From Asterias amurensis (Eukaryota; Echinodermata; Asteroidea; Forcipulatida; Asteriidae): a stretch of 64,000 nt of DNA. Shown here piece after piece: positions 34,841 to 45,360 of the stretch. The first letter of the stretch is position 1, and each line of letters starts with the position of its first letter. The DNA is taken from assembly GCF_032118995.1 (NCBI RefSeq), contig NC_092661.1, forward strand, positions 1,614,501 to 1,678,500, given 5' to 3'. The translations under genes were made by a program, and so were the position numbers. The notes under the pieces were generated by a model. The model had not been told where the DNA came from, did no database searches, and saw only the letters and a list, made by a program, of their open reading frames with translations.

Positions 34841-36806
34841 TTTCTCACTCTGGCTTGAAATGGTGAGCTGCCGTTCCCACACGTAGTAATCTACTTCCCC
34901 TCAGTAAATTCCTCGAATCGTGATTCAAATTTAACTGCAGAGGAATATGTTGCCATGGTAATAAAAAAACACCATTCTTTCTGGTCATCTTGCGTCACAA
35001 AAATCAATAACCCTGCTTATTGCATCCCGCTCTAAATAAGCATACACTAATTTTCTTTCCCCTACTCCTTTGTGTGAAATCAATTAGGCCACCGCAAGCA
35101 TATACTTTCTGCAATTGGGATGTTATTGTACTTTGAGAATAAAAACAAAAATGAAATTGCTTCTCTTTAGTGCACAAAACACAATGGGTGTTCTAATGTC
35201 TAATTATCAGGAAAGCAGGCTTTTAAGTTGGTGAACTTGTATACTACAACAAAACAAGAGAAACACAAAAACTAGATATTCGACTCCCAAATTGAACCTT
35301 TGTTTTTTAACAATGTCACGTGATACAAGGTGACGTGATTATGACGTTATTTCAATTTGCCAATAAAATACTTAATGGGAATATTGAACTATACTAGATT
35401 CGTCGCTTGATCACACCCTAGGGACGTATCAAAAAGCTCATGTTTTGCCCTGCAAGGTATAATAATGCGATGGAGCGATCTGTCGACAAAAGGAAAATTA
35501 GGTACAGGATCAATTGTAATTTGTGCCTGTATTAAATGTTCTCACTTTTCCTCGAGATGTAAACCTAATTTGTATTATTATAAGAATTTATGTAACCCTT
35601 CCTTAGGGTAAGGTATATATATGTACAGTATATTCCTTTTGGAATAAAACAAGAAATCAAAAATCAAATCAGCTTTGTGCAGTAAAGACCAGAGTTAAAA
35701 ATAAAGAGAGTGTGACTTCATTCCAGATTTCGATTCCATTTCAATATAAGGTACTTTGAGCTGATCAACTATTTTGTCATGCTCTCTGATCTGTATAGTC
35801 GGACTTCGGGTGGGGGGTGGTATTCAACTGAAAGATGCCGAGTTCTCACTGGAGGTACAAAACACACATCGTGACATCTCAATAGCAGATACTCGCAACT
35901 AATTTAATCTTTACAAAAAGGCAGCAGTAGGCTCTACAAAATATAAGGGTGCATTCGATTTAGCTTCCATGTGTCTACCACGCGGTGCTCACTCGGGTGA
36001 GCTGCTGACAAGAGCTAATCGAACGATCAATCACCCTCTCGAGGTGACGTCATGCGCATTAGGCCAGCCCCAAAGTGACCCACTCCACAAGCAGGGCACC
36101 TGGTGGCTGACCCGGGTGAGCCCCTGGAATGGCGTCAAAGCTATTCGAACGTACCGGGGAAGGACCGGGGTCGACCCAGGGATTCTAACCGAACGCACCC
36201 ATAGAAGCACAGCACACTCACAGTAATTTACGACAATGTGCAGGTCAAGGGTCAAACTTCTACTGGACGCTACCGTACATACATTGCGACAATAAGCAAA
36301 ATTCAATTCTCCCTCTTAAGTTAAATGTTCCTATGACCAAACGATTATCTACATCACAAAGCAACAAGATAATTTTTTCGTTGACAGTTTTAATACAATG
36401 ATACCATAAAACTTTAACAGCCCCCGATTAAACTTGTATATAACTTGTGTTAATGTCTGATATAAAACAATCAAAATAATCACTAATTAAAGTTCAGTAC
36501 CGATCCGAAAAAATGAAAAAAATCCTTTCTGGAATACGTTGGAACATCAAGGGGGAAAAATAATATTGTTGCGCCTATTTCCATTGCCGCAAATAATTAT
36601 AATATATACAAAATCTGAGTGTAATCAACGCGAACATTATGCAATTATTTAAAAAATATTGACAAAAATAATGCACAATAAAATTCATAACTGTTGTTTA
36701 CACTACACAGACTGAGAAAGAATTTACGATGTTGAATTGATTTGAATTGAATTGAAAGTTGATGAAAATGAAGCCACGAAGTGAAGGTTTTTTTGTTTTC
36801 AAAACT
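34841..36806. other. Spacer between gene 5 and the gene 6 remnant
   Basis: This is the second copy of the 26212-28228 block. The X-box-like motif is at 34949-34962 and the hAT-like MITE at 35947-36200. There is no intact gene. Confidence 0.75.
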
Positions 36807-37296
36807 TCACTTTTTGCAGCCGAGCAGCTCAAAACGCAGGCAGATGAAAACATACCACTTAACGGGCACGATGCGAATCTTGACCGCCAAGACGGGCTTG
36901 AAGAAGCGCCTCTCCACGATGCGGTTCTGGTCAGAGTTGCCATTGAATATCTAGGAGGGGAAAAATAGCAGTGAAATCAAATGAGACTATTATCATTGAA
37001 CATCTAGAGAATTCAAAAAAAAGGTATAGAAAGATGGGCAGGGGAGTGTCTCATCTGAAAATGAGCGACATCAAAGGAAGCAATATCATCATACCTGAGT
37101 TTGACCAAGTTGGTCTTTCATGTCAACAAGACATGCCGGTGAAGGCGGTTCGAACTGCACTTTGTACTTTGTCACCCACTGCGGGGCATAGGGGTTACCA
37201 TAACGCCCTTGTGTGAGTACCCCAGTGACGTAGGTCGGGTTGCCTAAATCCACCTGTATCCACTGGTTGGCTACCGGCACAATAGGACACAATGCT
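36807..37296 (-). pseudogene. Lectin-like array gene 6: 3' remnant (exon 4 and part of exon 3)
   Basis: Exon 4 (36950-36807) is open and ends ELLGC-Lys-Lys-stop. Exon 3 (from 37095) keeps its splice donor and the loop GRYGNPYAPQW but is lost upstream of about 37296, where an unrelated tandem repeat begins. Exons 1 and 2 are absent. Intron 3 is short and lacks the LINE scrap, as in gene 1. The break removed the start of the array on this side. A distant upstream part displaced by insertion of the repeat is possible but not seen within the window. Confidence 0.75.
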
Positions 37297-38835
37297 AGTT
37301 GAGCAAACAGTTTGATAAAACAAGTTGGTCAAATCAGTTTAACCAACAGTTTGGGCAATAACGCACATTTTTATGGCAAAATATTCGGAAGTGTATTTTT
37401 CATTTCACATTCTGTTCAACCAAGTTTGTACCTAACCAAAGTTGCCAACAGATTTTCCCAAATTTTGTGTTTTTTTCCCCAATGTTTCATGCGAAATGGC
37501 GGCCATATTGAATTTTGAAATGTTTGAAATGTAAAATGCCAAATTTGGGCTGAATCGGTCTCTTAATTTTCTAGTTAATGACAATTTGAGTTTTTGTAAT
37601 GGTTTTGGGGGAAAACGGCGGCCATATTGTTTTCAGACCTAAATAGCACTTTTGCCGGGTCAAATATTTATACACCATCGTGATTCGTGATCAACATATT
37701 TTTTATGTCAAATTACCGCACATTTTAATGTCAAAATGTACGGAAGTGTATTTTTCACTACATATTCCGTTCAACCAAATTGGAACCTGTAACCAAAGTT
37801 GCCTAAAAAGTTCACCAAAAATGTGTTTTTTATCCCATTTGTTGCAAAATTTAAACACTTTAAATGTAAAATGTACAAACCTCATACTTTCAGCCAAATT
37901 TAGGCTGAATCTGTCTCTTAATATTCTAGTTAATGACAATTTGGGTTTTTGTAATGGTTTTGGGGGAAAACGGCGGCCATTTTGTTTGTTGACCCCAAAA
38001 ATGCACTTTCGCCAGTTCAAATATTTATATACCATCTTGATTCATGATCAACATGTCCTACCGCATAATTTTAGATTAAAATATTCGGAAGTGTATTTTC
38101 ACTACATATTCTGTTCTCAAGTCTGTACCTATCCAAAGTTGGCTAAAAAGTTCTCCAAAAATGTGGTTTTTATCCCATTTTTTGCAAAATGGCGGCCATA
38201 TTGAATTTGGTTACACTTTAAATGTAAAATGTACCAACCTCATACTTTCAGCCAAGTTTGGGCTGAATCGGTCTCTTAATGTTCTAGTTCATGACAATTG
38301 GAGTTTTTGTAATGGTTTTTGGGGGAAACGGCGGCCATTTTGTTTTTTTACCCCAAAAATGCACTTTCGCCGGATCAAATATTTATATACCATCTTGATT
38401 CATGATCAACTTGTCTTAACGCACATGTAAAATTATAAGGGAGTATATTTTTCACCACATTATTCTGTTCATCCAAAACTATATTTTATTTTAATCCTGA
38501 CCAAATTTGCCTTAAAATGTTTACAAAACATTGTCTTTTTCCCTATTTTTTTATGCAAAATGGCGGCCATATTGCATTTTGAAACATTTTTAATGTAAAT
38601 GTACAATTCTATAACTTTAGCCAAATTTGGGCTGAATCGGTCTCCTAATGTTCTAGTTATGTCAATGCAATGGGAGTTGTTTTATAACGGTTTTAGGTGG
38701 AAAACGGCGGCCATTTTGTTTTTTTTCACCCAAAAATGCACTTTCGCCGGGTCAAAATTTCATACACCACCCTGAATCATGATCAGCGTGTCCTACTGGA
38801 CATTTTCATATAAAAATATTGAGGGGAGCAAATAG
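37297..38835. repeat. Tandem repeat, about 360 bp units, rich in GGCGGCCAT
   Basis: About four diverged copies carry CGGAAGTGTATTTTTC, ATGGCGGCCATATTG, GGGCTGAATCGGTCTC and AAAACGGCGGCCAT in that order (for example near 37390, 37750, 38090). There are seven GGCGGCCAT motifs in all. No coding capacity is recognised; the 174-codon plus frame at 37680 is a by-product of the repeat. Confidence 0.8.
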
Positions 38836-39302
38836 TGTAAGGTAAAAATGTTTTAAAGCTTTTTTGGCACTGTGGAGCTTAGACTATAGCAGAAAATGAA
38901 GATTTTGAAAAAAATGGTTTTACTTGAAAGTAGGTTCTCATTTTCTTCTATCTTGAAAATTGCGCTGTCCACTTTTGGTCCTTTATAGGTACAGGAATAA
39001 TTAGTAGGGCTGATAAGTGCAAAAATATACAAAATAAACAAACGCCCCAAGATTTGGTTGACCATTATTTTGAGGGCGCTGTGCCAAGTTTTGCGCAGGT
39101 CCAGTCGGTGTTCAGCTGCTGAGTAAACACAACCTACTGTCGTCTGCTCGTCCAGTGTCTTCAGATGGAAGTCACAATTAAACTGCAAAAAAAACCATGG
39201 TATAATAATGTGGATTTTTCTTAAAATGTTTTATGTCTCGAGAAAGGTAATACGTTTGTTGCTTCGGGTTCAGTGACTTGCACTAGTTTGTATAAAGCTG
39301 TT
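38836..39302. other. Unassigned stretch with a possible minus-strand exon
   Basis: On the minus strand a polypyrimidine run and GCAG end at 39183. An open frame then follows with TLDEQTTVGCVYSAAEHRLD. No family is recognised and no confident donor is present, so this is only noted. Confidence 0.15.
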
Positions 39303-39714
39303 ATAAAGACACTGGACACTATTGGTAATAATTGTCAAAGACTAGTTTTCTCACTTGGTGTATCCATGAAGTTTATTGCTCCATGGTGTATCTCAACATG
39401 CATAAAATAACAAACCTGTGAAATGAGCTCAATTGGTCGTCGAAGTTGCGAGATCATAATAATGAAAGAAAAAAAACACTTAACACACAAAGTTGTGTGC
39501 TTTCAGATGCTCGATTAAAGACCTCAAATTCTAAACTTGAGGTCTCGAAATAAAATTCGTGGAAAATTAATGTTTTTCTCGAAATCAAGGTCACTTCAGA
39601 GGGAGCCGTTTCTCACAATGTTTTATACTATCCTCTCCCCATTACTCGTTACCAAGTGAGGTTTTATGCTGATAATTATTTTGAGTAGTTACCAATAGTG
39701 TCCACTGCCTTTAA
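39303..39714. repeat. MITE family B, copy 2
   Basis: It begins ATAAAGACACTGGACACTAT and ends ATAGTGTCCACTGCCTTTAA. The central AAGACCTCAAATTCTAAACT hairpin and the AGAGGGAGCCGTTTCTCACA block match the copy in gene 1. Confidence 0.85.
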
Positions 39715-40533
39715 AAATTGGGGAAAATTTGCTATACACAGTAGGTGAAATTCAAGAGGCGCAGGCAGGATGGAAGTCTATGACAAAACGTTATTGTTTG
39801 ATTTTAGGCTTATTTGCAACGGTCTCCTTCACTTGTCTGCTCTCGCCAAACGCCAGTTAAAATATCCAAGAATTGCAAGCGAATTTAGAATTAGAAACTC
39901 CAAACCAAATTCGCTAATCCCCCAGCAGCAACTCACTTAAATAACTTTTTACGCCCGTCTTGTTTTTTATTTTAAAACTTAATTACCCCTGTGGTTAAAA
40001 ATAACAAAATACATTTGAGGACACACATGAAAATGCAGTTTAAACATAAAAATAGCAGGGGGCAAAAAACTATTTTTCAAGCATTATCATGATTATACAA
40101 AATCATATAATAATATTATTTCTTTGTTTTTTGAATCTTTGTGAGTGACAACTTATGTAATGTTCTAGGGATTATTTAAAACAAAGTTTAAAGCGATTTT
40201 TATTTGGTAGTTGGAAGGGATTTCTCTCTTAGATAGTGATGTGGTGTGGTTCGTATTCGGGGATAATGTTTATTTAATTCCATTGTTTATTCTTTTGCGC
40301 TTGGTATTTTTAACCAGAATTAATCAAAATCATCCACAAAGTGCATCAATTAATTAATACAACTCATGCGCGGGAGACTCTACAATCCACCAACAGAGGG
40401 CGCGATTCCTATTTTAATACCTAGTCAGATACCCCAAACCAATTTCAACGCTGAACGTATGGGTGAAGTCAGGCTTGATAAATCACTTGCGTCCTATTCA
40501 GAAACGCACGCTGGATTAGAATTTCTCTAAAAC
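39715..40533. other. Non-coding stretch upstream of the POLR1H locus
   Basis: No gene is recognised. The last 150 bp are GC-richer than the surroundings and may have held the promoter and 5' untranslated region of POLR1H. No repeat family was identified. Confidence 0.4.
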
Positions 40534-42413
40534 ATGGAAGGAGAGGAGTGAGTTGCTTCTTCGAGAGAGTTTTGCTCGCAATTTGGCTCCATTTTACCGT
40601 TTCTTGAAAAAGGAACGGTAGTTATGAAATGCAAGACATGTCCTCACAAAGTAGATGCAAAAAGTAAGTTTGGAATATATATATTTATTGTGGAAACAGG
40701 AACTTGTAAAATTGTGTGTGATAGCCCCCTTGACTTGTGCGTTATTTATAAAAGGGGTAGGCGGGGTCGGGACGTGGCCAAGGAGGCGGTGGGGGAGGAG
40801 GCTGATGCATGATCGCAACACTCAGTCTTTGAATATTAAATACATTAATGCAGATTCAGCTTAATGACTGTGATAATTTTATAGTTTTAAAATAAAACAA
40901 AAATGAATATTTTTTTTAGTATAAAAAAAATATATTTATAAATAATTGTTTTAGTAAACTAAGTTTTCAGTATTAATTTTGTAATTTACATTATATCGGC
41001 CTACTACTAGGCCTGTCTGTAGGATTAATGATTGCCTTTTATATCATCCTTTGTAATGATTGCATCCTGGTGGATCATCCGCTGTTGTTTGGTCATGTTA
41101 TTATAATTTATAATAAAAAAAAATATATATAAATAAATTCAAATTTGTTTTTAGTTGTGGTAAAAAAAAACTAAAGGAAAAACCCTTGGCATTTGATATG
41201 AAATAATATAGTATCGAATTTACCTCAATGAAATATCCCTTTGTAAAAATAAGTAAAAATGTGATGGCGCCATACGGAAAGTTCTCCCATTGACTGTCTG
41301 ACTTGTCTTTTTTGGAAATGAATGTTTCAGATTTTCAAATCTTGATGAGGCATGGTATGTGCTTTGCAACCTGCTGCGCTGTTGCCGGGCATTCATGATT
41401 ACAAAATCGATCACCAACATGTTTTTTTGTTAAGTTAAAATTACATTCCTTTTACAGATTTTCAACAAAGTTGTGTTTATTAATATTATCAGTGAATTTT
41501 GTTCTTTTTATCAGTGGTGACCGCAATTTTTGTGTTGTTTTTTATTTGTTATTTTTTTTTATTTTTTATTTATGTTTCCTTTCCTGCAAGCTTAGCTAGG
41601 TTTTTAATCAATTCAAAACAAACTAATCAAAGAACACAATAAAACTAATTGTTTTACCCTAAAAAAGGAAATTTTATCAACATTTTGTCATTCTAACATT
41701 TTGAGGTGCAAAACAATGATAACTAGGCTTAGAAATAAACTAGCTATACAGGTAAATTAATCAAAACTCGCCTATTTGTAAAGACAACAACTATCATTAG
41801 CACAGACAGCATATTTTTGAATGAATGAAAAGTCACTTATTGTCTTCCTTCTCATTACAGCTGCATCACATGGTGTGGTCTATCATTCATACCTGCGTCT
41901 CAACTCTCAACAAGAATGTTGAAGGTTGTCAGGAGGTCGTCGGCCAGAAAGACCTAGGACCACTGGTGAGTGAAACACTGGAGTTTTATCTTAGGAAATA
42001 TCCAAATTGTTTAGGTTTATATATTGCTGTTCAGGCAAAGTAACAAAAGAAACATGTTAAGCATCCTCACCCGCTTCCTTTTTACATGCCGCCTTTTTTA
42101 TTTTATTTTTTATTTATTTTGTTATGCACATTTTTATTTTTTTTATTATTACTTTTGTTTTCAAGGGGGTTATTTTAAACGATCTCAGCTAAAACAATCT
42201 GAATGTCTTATCTGAATGTCTTGACCAAAATGTTTCATTTATGTATTGTGTGTTTCAGCAGTAGAAAGTGGACACTAAACATGTTTCATTTTTTACTCGG
42301 CCTAACCTCCAAAACATTTTCTTTTTCTTTTTTCTTTCAGAGGTTTCATTATTTATATTTAACTCATTATTTGTATTTATTTATTTTTTATTTTTTTTAT
42401 ATTTATATATATA

Positions 42414-42414
<1 letters not shown>

Positions 42415-42476
<62 letters not shown>
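42415..42476. repeat. ATT microsatellite in POLR1H intron 2
   Basis: A run of about 20 ATT units, followed by poly-T. Frames of isoleucine or leucine runs here are artefacts of the repeat. Confidence 0.95.
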
Positions 42477-42477
<1 letters not shown>

Positions 42478-42499
42478 TTTTTTTTTTTACAAAAAAAGA

Positions 42500-43900
42500 T
42501 GTACAATTAAAATCTGTGAAAAGGGTACACCACCCACAGGGAAACCTCTGGCAATTTTTAAAATTGGTTTATGAAAAAAAGATAAAATTTATTTGGTGAT
42601 TTATTTCATTTGGTTTCTTTTGAAGAATATTACCCCCAAAATACTTAGTTCACCGTTTTATTTTATTTCAGGAAAGAAACAAAAACAAATCAGTGTAAAG
42701 GGTTTGCAACCTGAAGGGGAACCTCTGATCAATTATGAAATTGTTTGAAAGAAAAATGCAAAGTTTTGTTTTGAATAAAAGGTGGTTTATCATTTGGTAA
42801 ATTTTGAAAAAAAGCAACCCCCAAAGTTCTTTGTTTGTACTTGTTTATTTTGTTTTAGAGGTTTTATCCCTCTGAAAACAGCAAAATTGAGTGACAATGG
42901 GTTCGCCACCCGTAGGGAAACCTCTGGCCATTTTTTTAACTGTGTTTAATTGAAAAGTGTACCACTTCATTTTAAAAGGCGATTTTTTTTAATCTTTTGG
43001 TAATTTTTTGAAAATTACCCTCCCCCCCCCCCAAATATTTGGTTAGAAACAGTTTTGTTTTATTTCAGAGGTTTCTTAAGCAGGGCAAAATTCAGTGATA
43101 TGGGTTCGCCACCCGTGGGATAACCTCTGGCCAATTTTTTAACTGTTTAATTGAAAAATTAACCACTTCATTTTAAAGGGCAATTTCTGAAAATTACCGC
43201 CCCCCCCCCCACGAATATTTGGTTAGAAATAGTTTTTCTTTTATATTTAATATTTCATATTTAATAATAATTAAATATTTCATATTTAATTTAAGCAAAA
43301 TTCAGTGATATGGGTTTGCCACCCGTAGGGAAACCCCTAGCCAATTTTTTAACCGATTTATCATTTGGTAAGCCCCCAAATATTTGCTTTGAAAAACGAG
43401 CCCCCAAATATTTGGTTTTATATTTTTAACTCTGAAAACAGAAGAGCAAAAACTCAGTGACCAATAGTTCGCCACCCGTAAGGAAACCTCTGGCCAATTT
43501 GTTAACTGTGTTTGATTGAAAATTGCACCACTTAAAATTGCACCCCCAAATATTTTGATGTACAAATACGTTAGTTTTATTTCAGAAGTTTTATATTTTA
43601 CCTGTGAAAACAGAGGAGCAAAAATCAGTGACAAAGGGTTCGCCACCCGTAAGGAAACCCCTGGCCGATTTTTTAACAGTGTTTGATTGAAAATTGCGCC
43701 ACTTCAAATTAATTTGAAAAATAACATAAACCCCCCAAATTTGTTGATGTACAAATAAGTTCGTTTTATTTCAGAGGTTTTATATTTTACCTGTGAAAAC
43801 AGGAGCAAAAATCAGTGATAAAGGGTTCGCATCCGTTAGGAAACCCCTGGCCAATTTTTTTGCAAATGTTTGGGAAAAAAAGCAAACGTAATTTGTTGAT
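42500..43900. repeat. Tandem array of 150-215 bp units in POLR1H intron 2
   Basis: Eight diverged units are marked by GGTTCGCCACCCGTAAGGAA followed by ACCCCTGGCC (near 42530, 42705, 42905, 43105, 43315, 43470, 43640 and 43825). The same block occurs twice per unit in the terminal-exon array downstream, so this intron supplied part of that array. Confidence 0.8.
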
Positions 43901-44757
43901 GTATCGCAATCTATACCTCGGATGGATTCATCGCTACTGTGACAGGGTTTTTAGTTCTTTCTGTTTTCTCAGCAAGTAGAACTAGTAGACCTATTTTGCT
44001 GAAACTTTCATAGTTTTATTTCATCTTTCTATATTTTGTCAAGTTTTTATTGACAAAAAAAAACAACTTATGGCCTTACCTTTTAGGCGTATTATCACAG
44101 ATTTATTTTTTCAATGCTTGGTTATTTTTCATCACATCTTAACTTCATTTTTGTATCTGGTCTGGTTTCAGATTGACAGGCCATGTGCCAAGTGCCGTCC
44201 TGATGGACTTCATTTCCATACCAGGCAAACACGATCAGCTGATGAGAGACAAACCGTCTTCTATTTCTGCCCATCATGCAAGTAAGTTAATCACTACTTA
44301 ATTAAGCCTGGTTCATACTTCCTGCAAATGCAAAGTGAATTTTGGTGACACAGTCCTGTTTTCTTAGCAAATATTTCGAAGGGGTTGAACACAGTTCAAC
44401 TGCTGCGAGTGATTCAGTTCGTGACAACAAAATTTGCTTTACATTATATGAACCGGGCTTTAGGCTTGTAGACCCTTTTAGGTTTATCATACAGTTTCAA
44501 TAGGTTGCACAGGGGTTAGTAGGTACCTGTGAGGGCAGAGATGGTTCTTGTGATTTATTTAGCTTGGTCACTACATATTTGGCTGCACAGGCAGTTTCTG
44601 AGTTGGTTTGATGAATGAAATAAATGGCCTAGTGATCAGGGGTACCATTGTTGAAGAGCCACGAGCGTCACTGAATGACAGATTTCAGTGCTATATAAGG
44701 ATTAGTACAAGCAGAAATTCACTGTTCATATAACATGTGTGTAAATCTTTGTTGGAA

Positions 44758-45165
44758 GTGTCGTGGCCGAGCGGTTAAGAGCATCAAATTCAAACTCTGG
44801 TGTTTCTGATCAGCAGAGTGTGGGTTTGAATCCCCAGCCATGACACTTGTGTCCTTAAGCAAGACACTTAACCATTGCTTCACCCTTTGGATTGGACGTA
44901 AAGCCGTTGGTCCCATGTAAAAGAACGCAGTGCATGCACTTATCGAAAAAGAGAAGGGGTTCACCCCGGTGTTCCTGGCTGTGGCTGCTTTATGCGCCGT
45001 AGCACCTTGTAAACCATTACATGGTGGTCTAAGGATTAGGTCTCATAATTTCAAAATTTTCGTCCTACTCACCTTGCAGTACAAATATTTGGCGCTATGT
45101 ATCCTTTGGAAAAGGCGCGTTACAAAAACGTTTATTATTATAATTTTTAATATTGTTATTATTAA
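44758..45165 (+). mobile_element. tRNA-derived SINE in POLR1H intron 3
   Basis: The head (44759-44845) is tRNA-Ser/Leu-like, with an A box TGGCCGAGCGGTTAAGAGC and a B box GGTTTGAATCC, the RNA polymerase III promoter. The body has CCTTAAGCAAGACACTTAAC, and the tail ends GCGCGTTACAAAAACG followed by ATT-rich repeats. It is about 400 bp. A functional tRNA is unlikely because the sequence runs on into the SINE body. Confidence 0.85.
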
Positions 45166-45241
45166 AGCACAATATGGTTACAAGTTCATCCATCAGCAAA
45201 ACAGAAACCAACAAAACATGCAATTGGATCTTGCGAAGGAT

Positions 45242-45360
45242 CTGCGGTGAACTTTGCAAAGAGTTAAGACTAGTCTTATCTTGTTAAGACAAGTTAGCCG
45301 TCTAACTTAGGACTAGCCTTAAGTTAGAACCAGTCCTAACTCTTTGTGAAATCGACCCCA
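45242..45360. repeat. Short MITE before the terminal exon of POLR1H
   Basis: AACTTTGCAAAGAGTTAAGACTAGTC is mirrored by AACCAGTCCTAACTCTTTGTG, with an internal TTAAGACAAGTTAGCCGTC fold. Its right end, GAAATCGACCCCAGGATGG, is kept in all downstream array units, marking where the array unit was joined. Confidence 0.65.

Noticed and set aside
37680-38204. 174-codon plus-strand frame
   Set aside because: It spans the 360 bp tandem repeat; the composition is Phe, Leu and Asn rich and the same peptide recurs as the repeat does.
38853-39188. 111-codon minus frame preceded by a good splice acceptor
   Set aside because: No family match, no convincing donor, and the end of the frame is low complexity; left as a weak candidate only.
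42203-42574. 123-codon frame with long Leu and Ile runs
   Set aside because: It is the translation of an ATT microsatellite inside an intron.
44759-44845. Functional tRNA-Ser or tRNA-Leu gene
   Set aside because: The tRNA-like part runs directly into a SINE body and ATT tail, so it is a SINE head.
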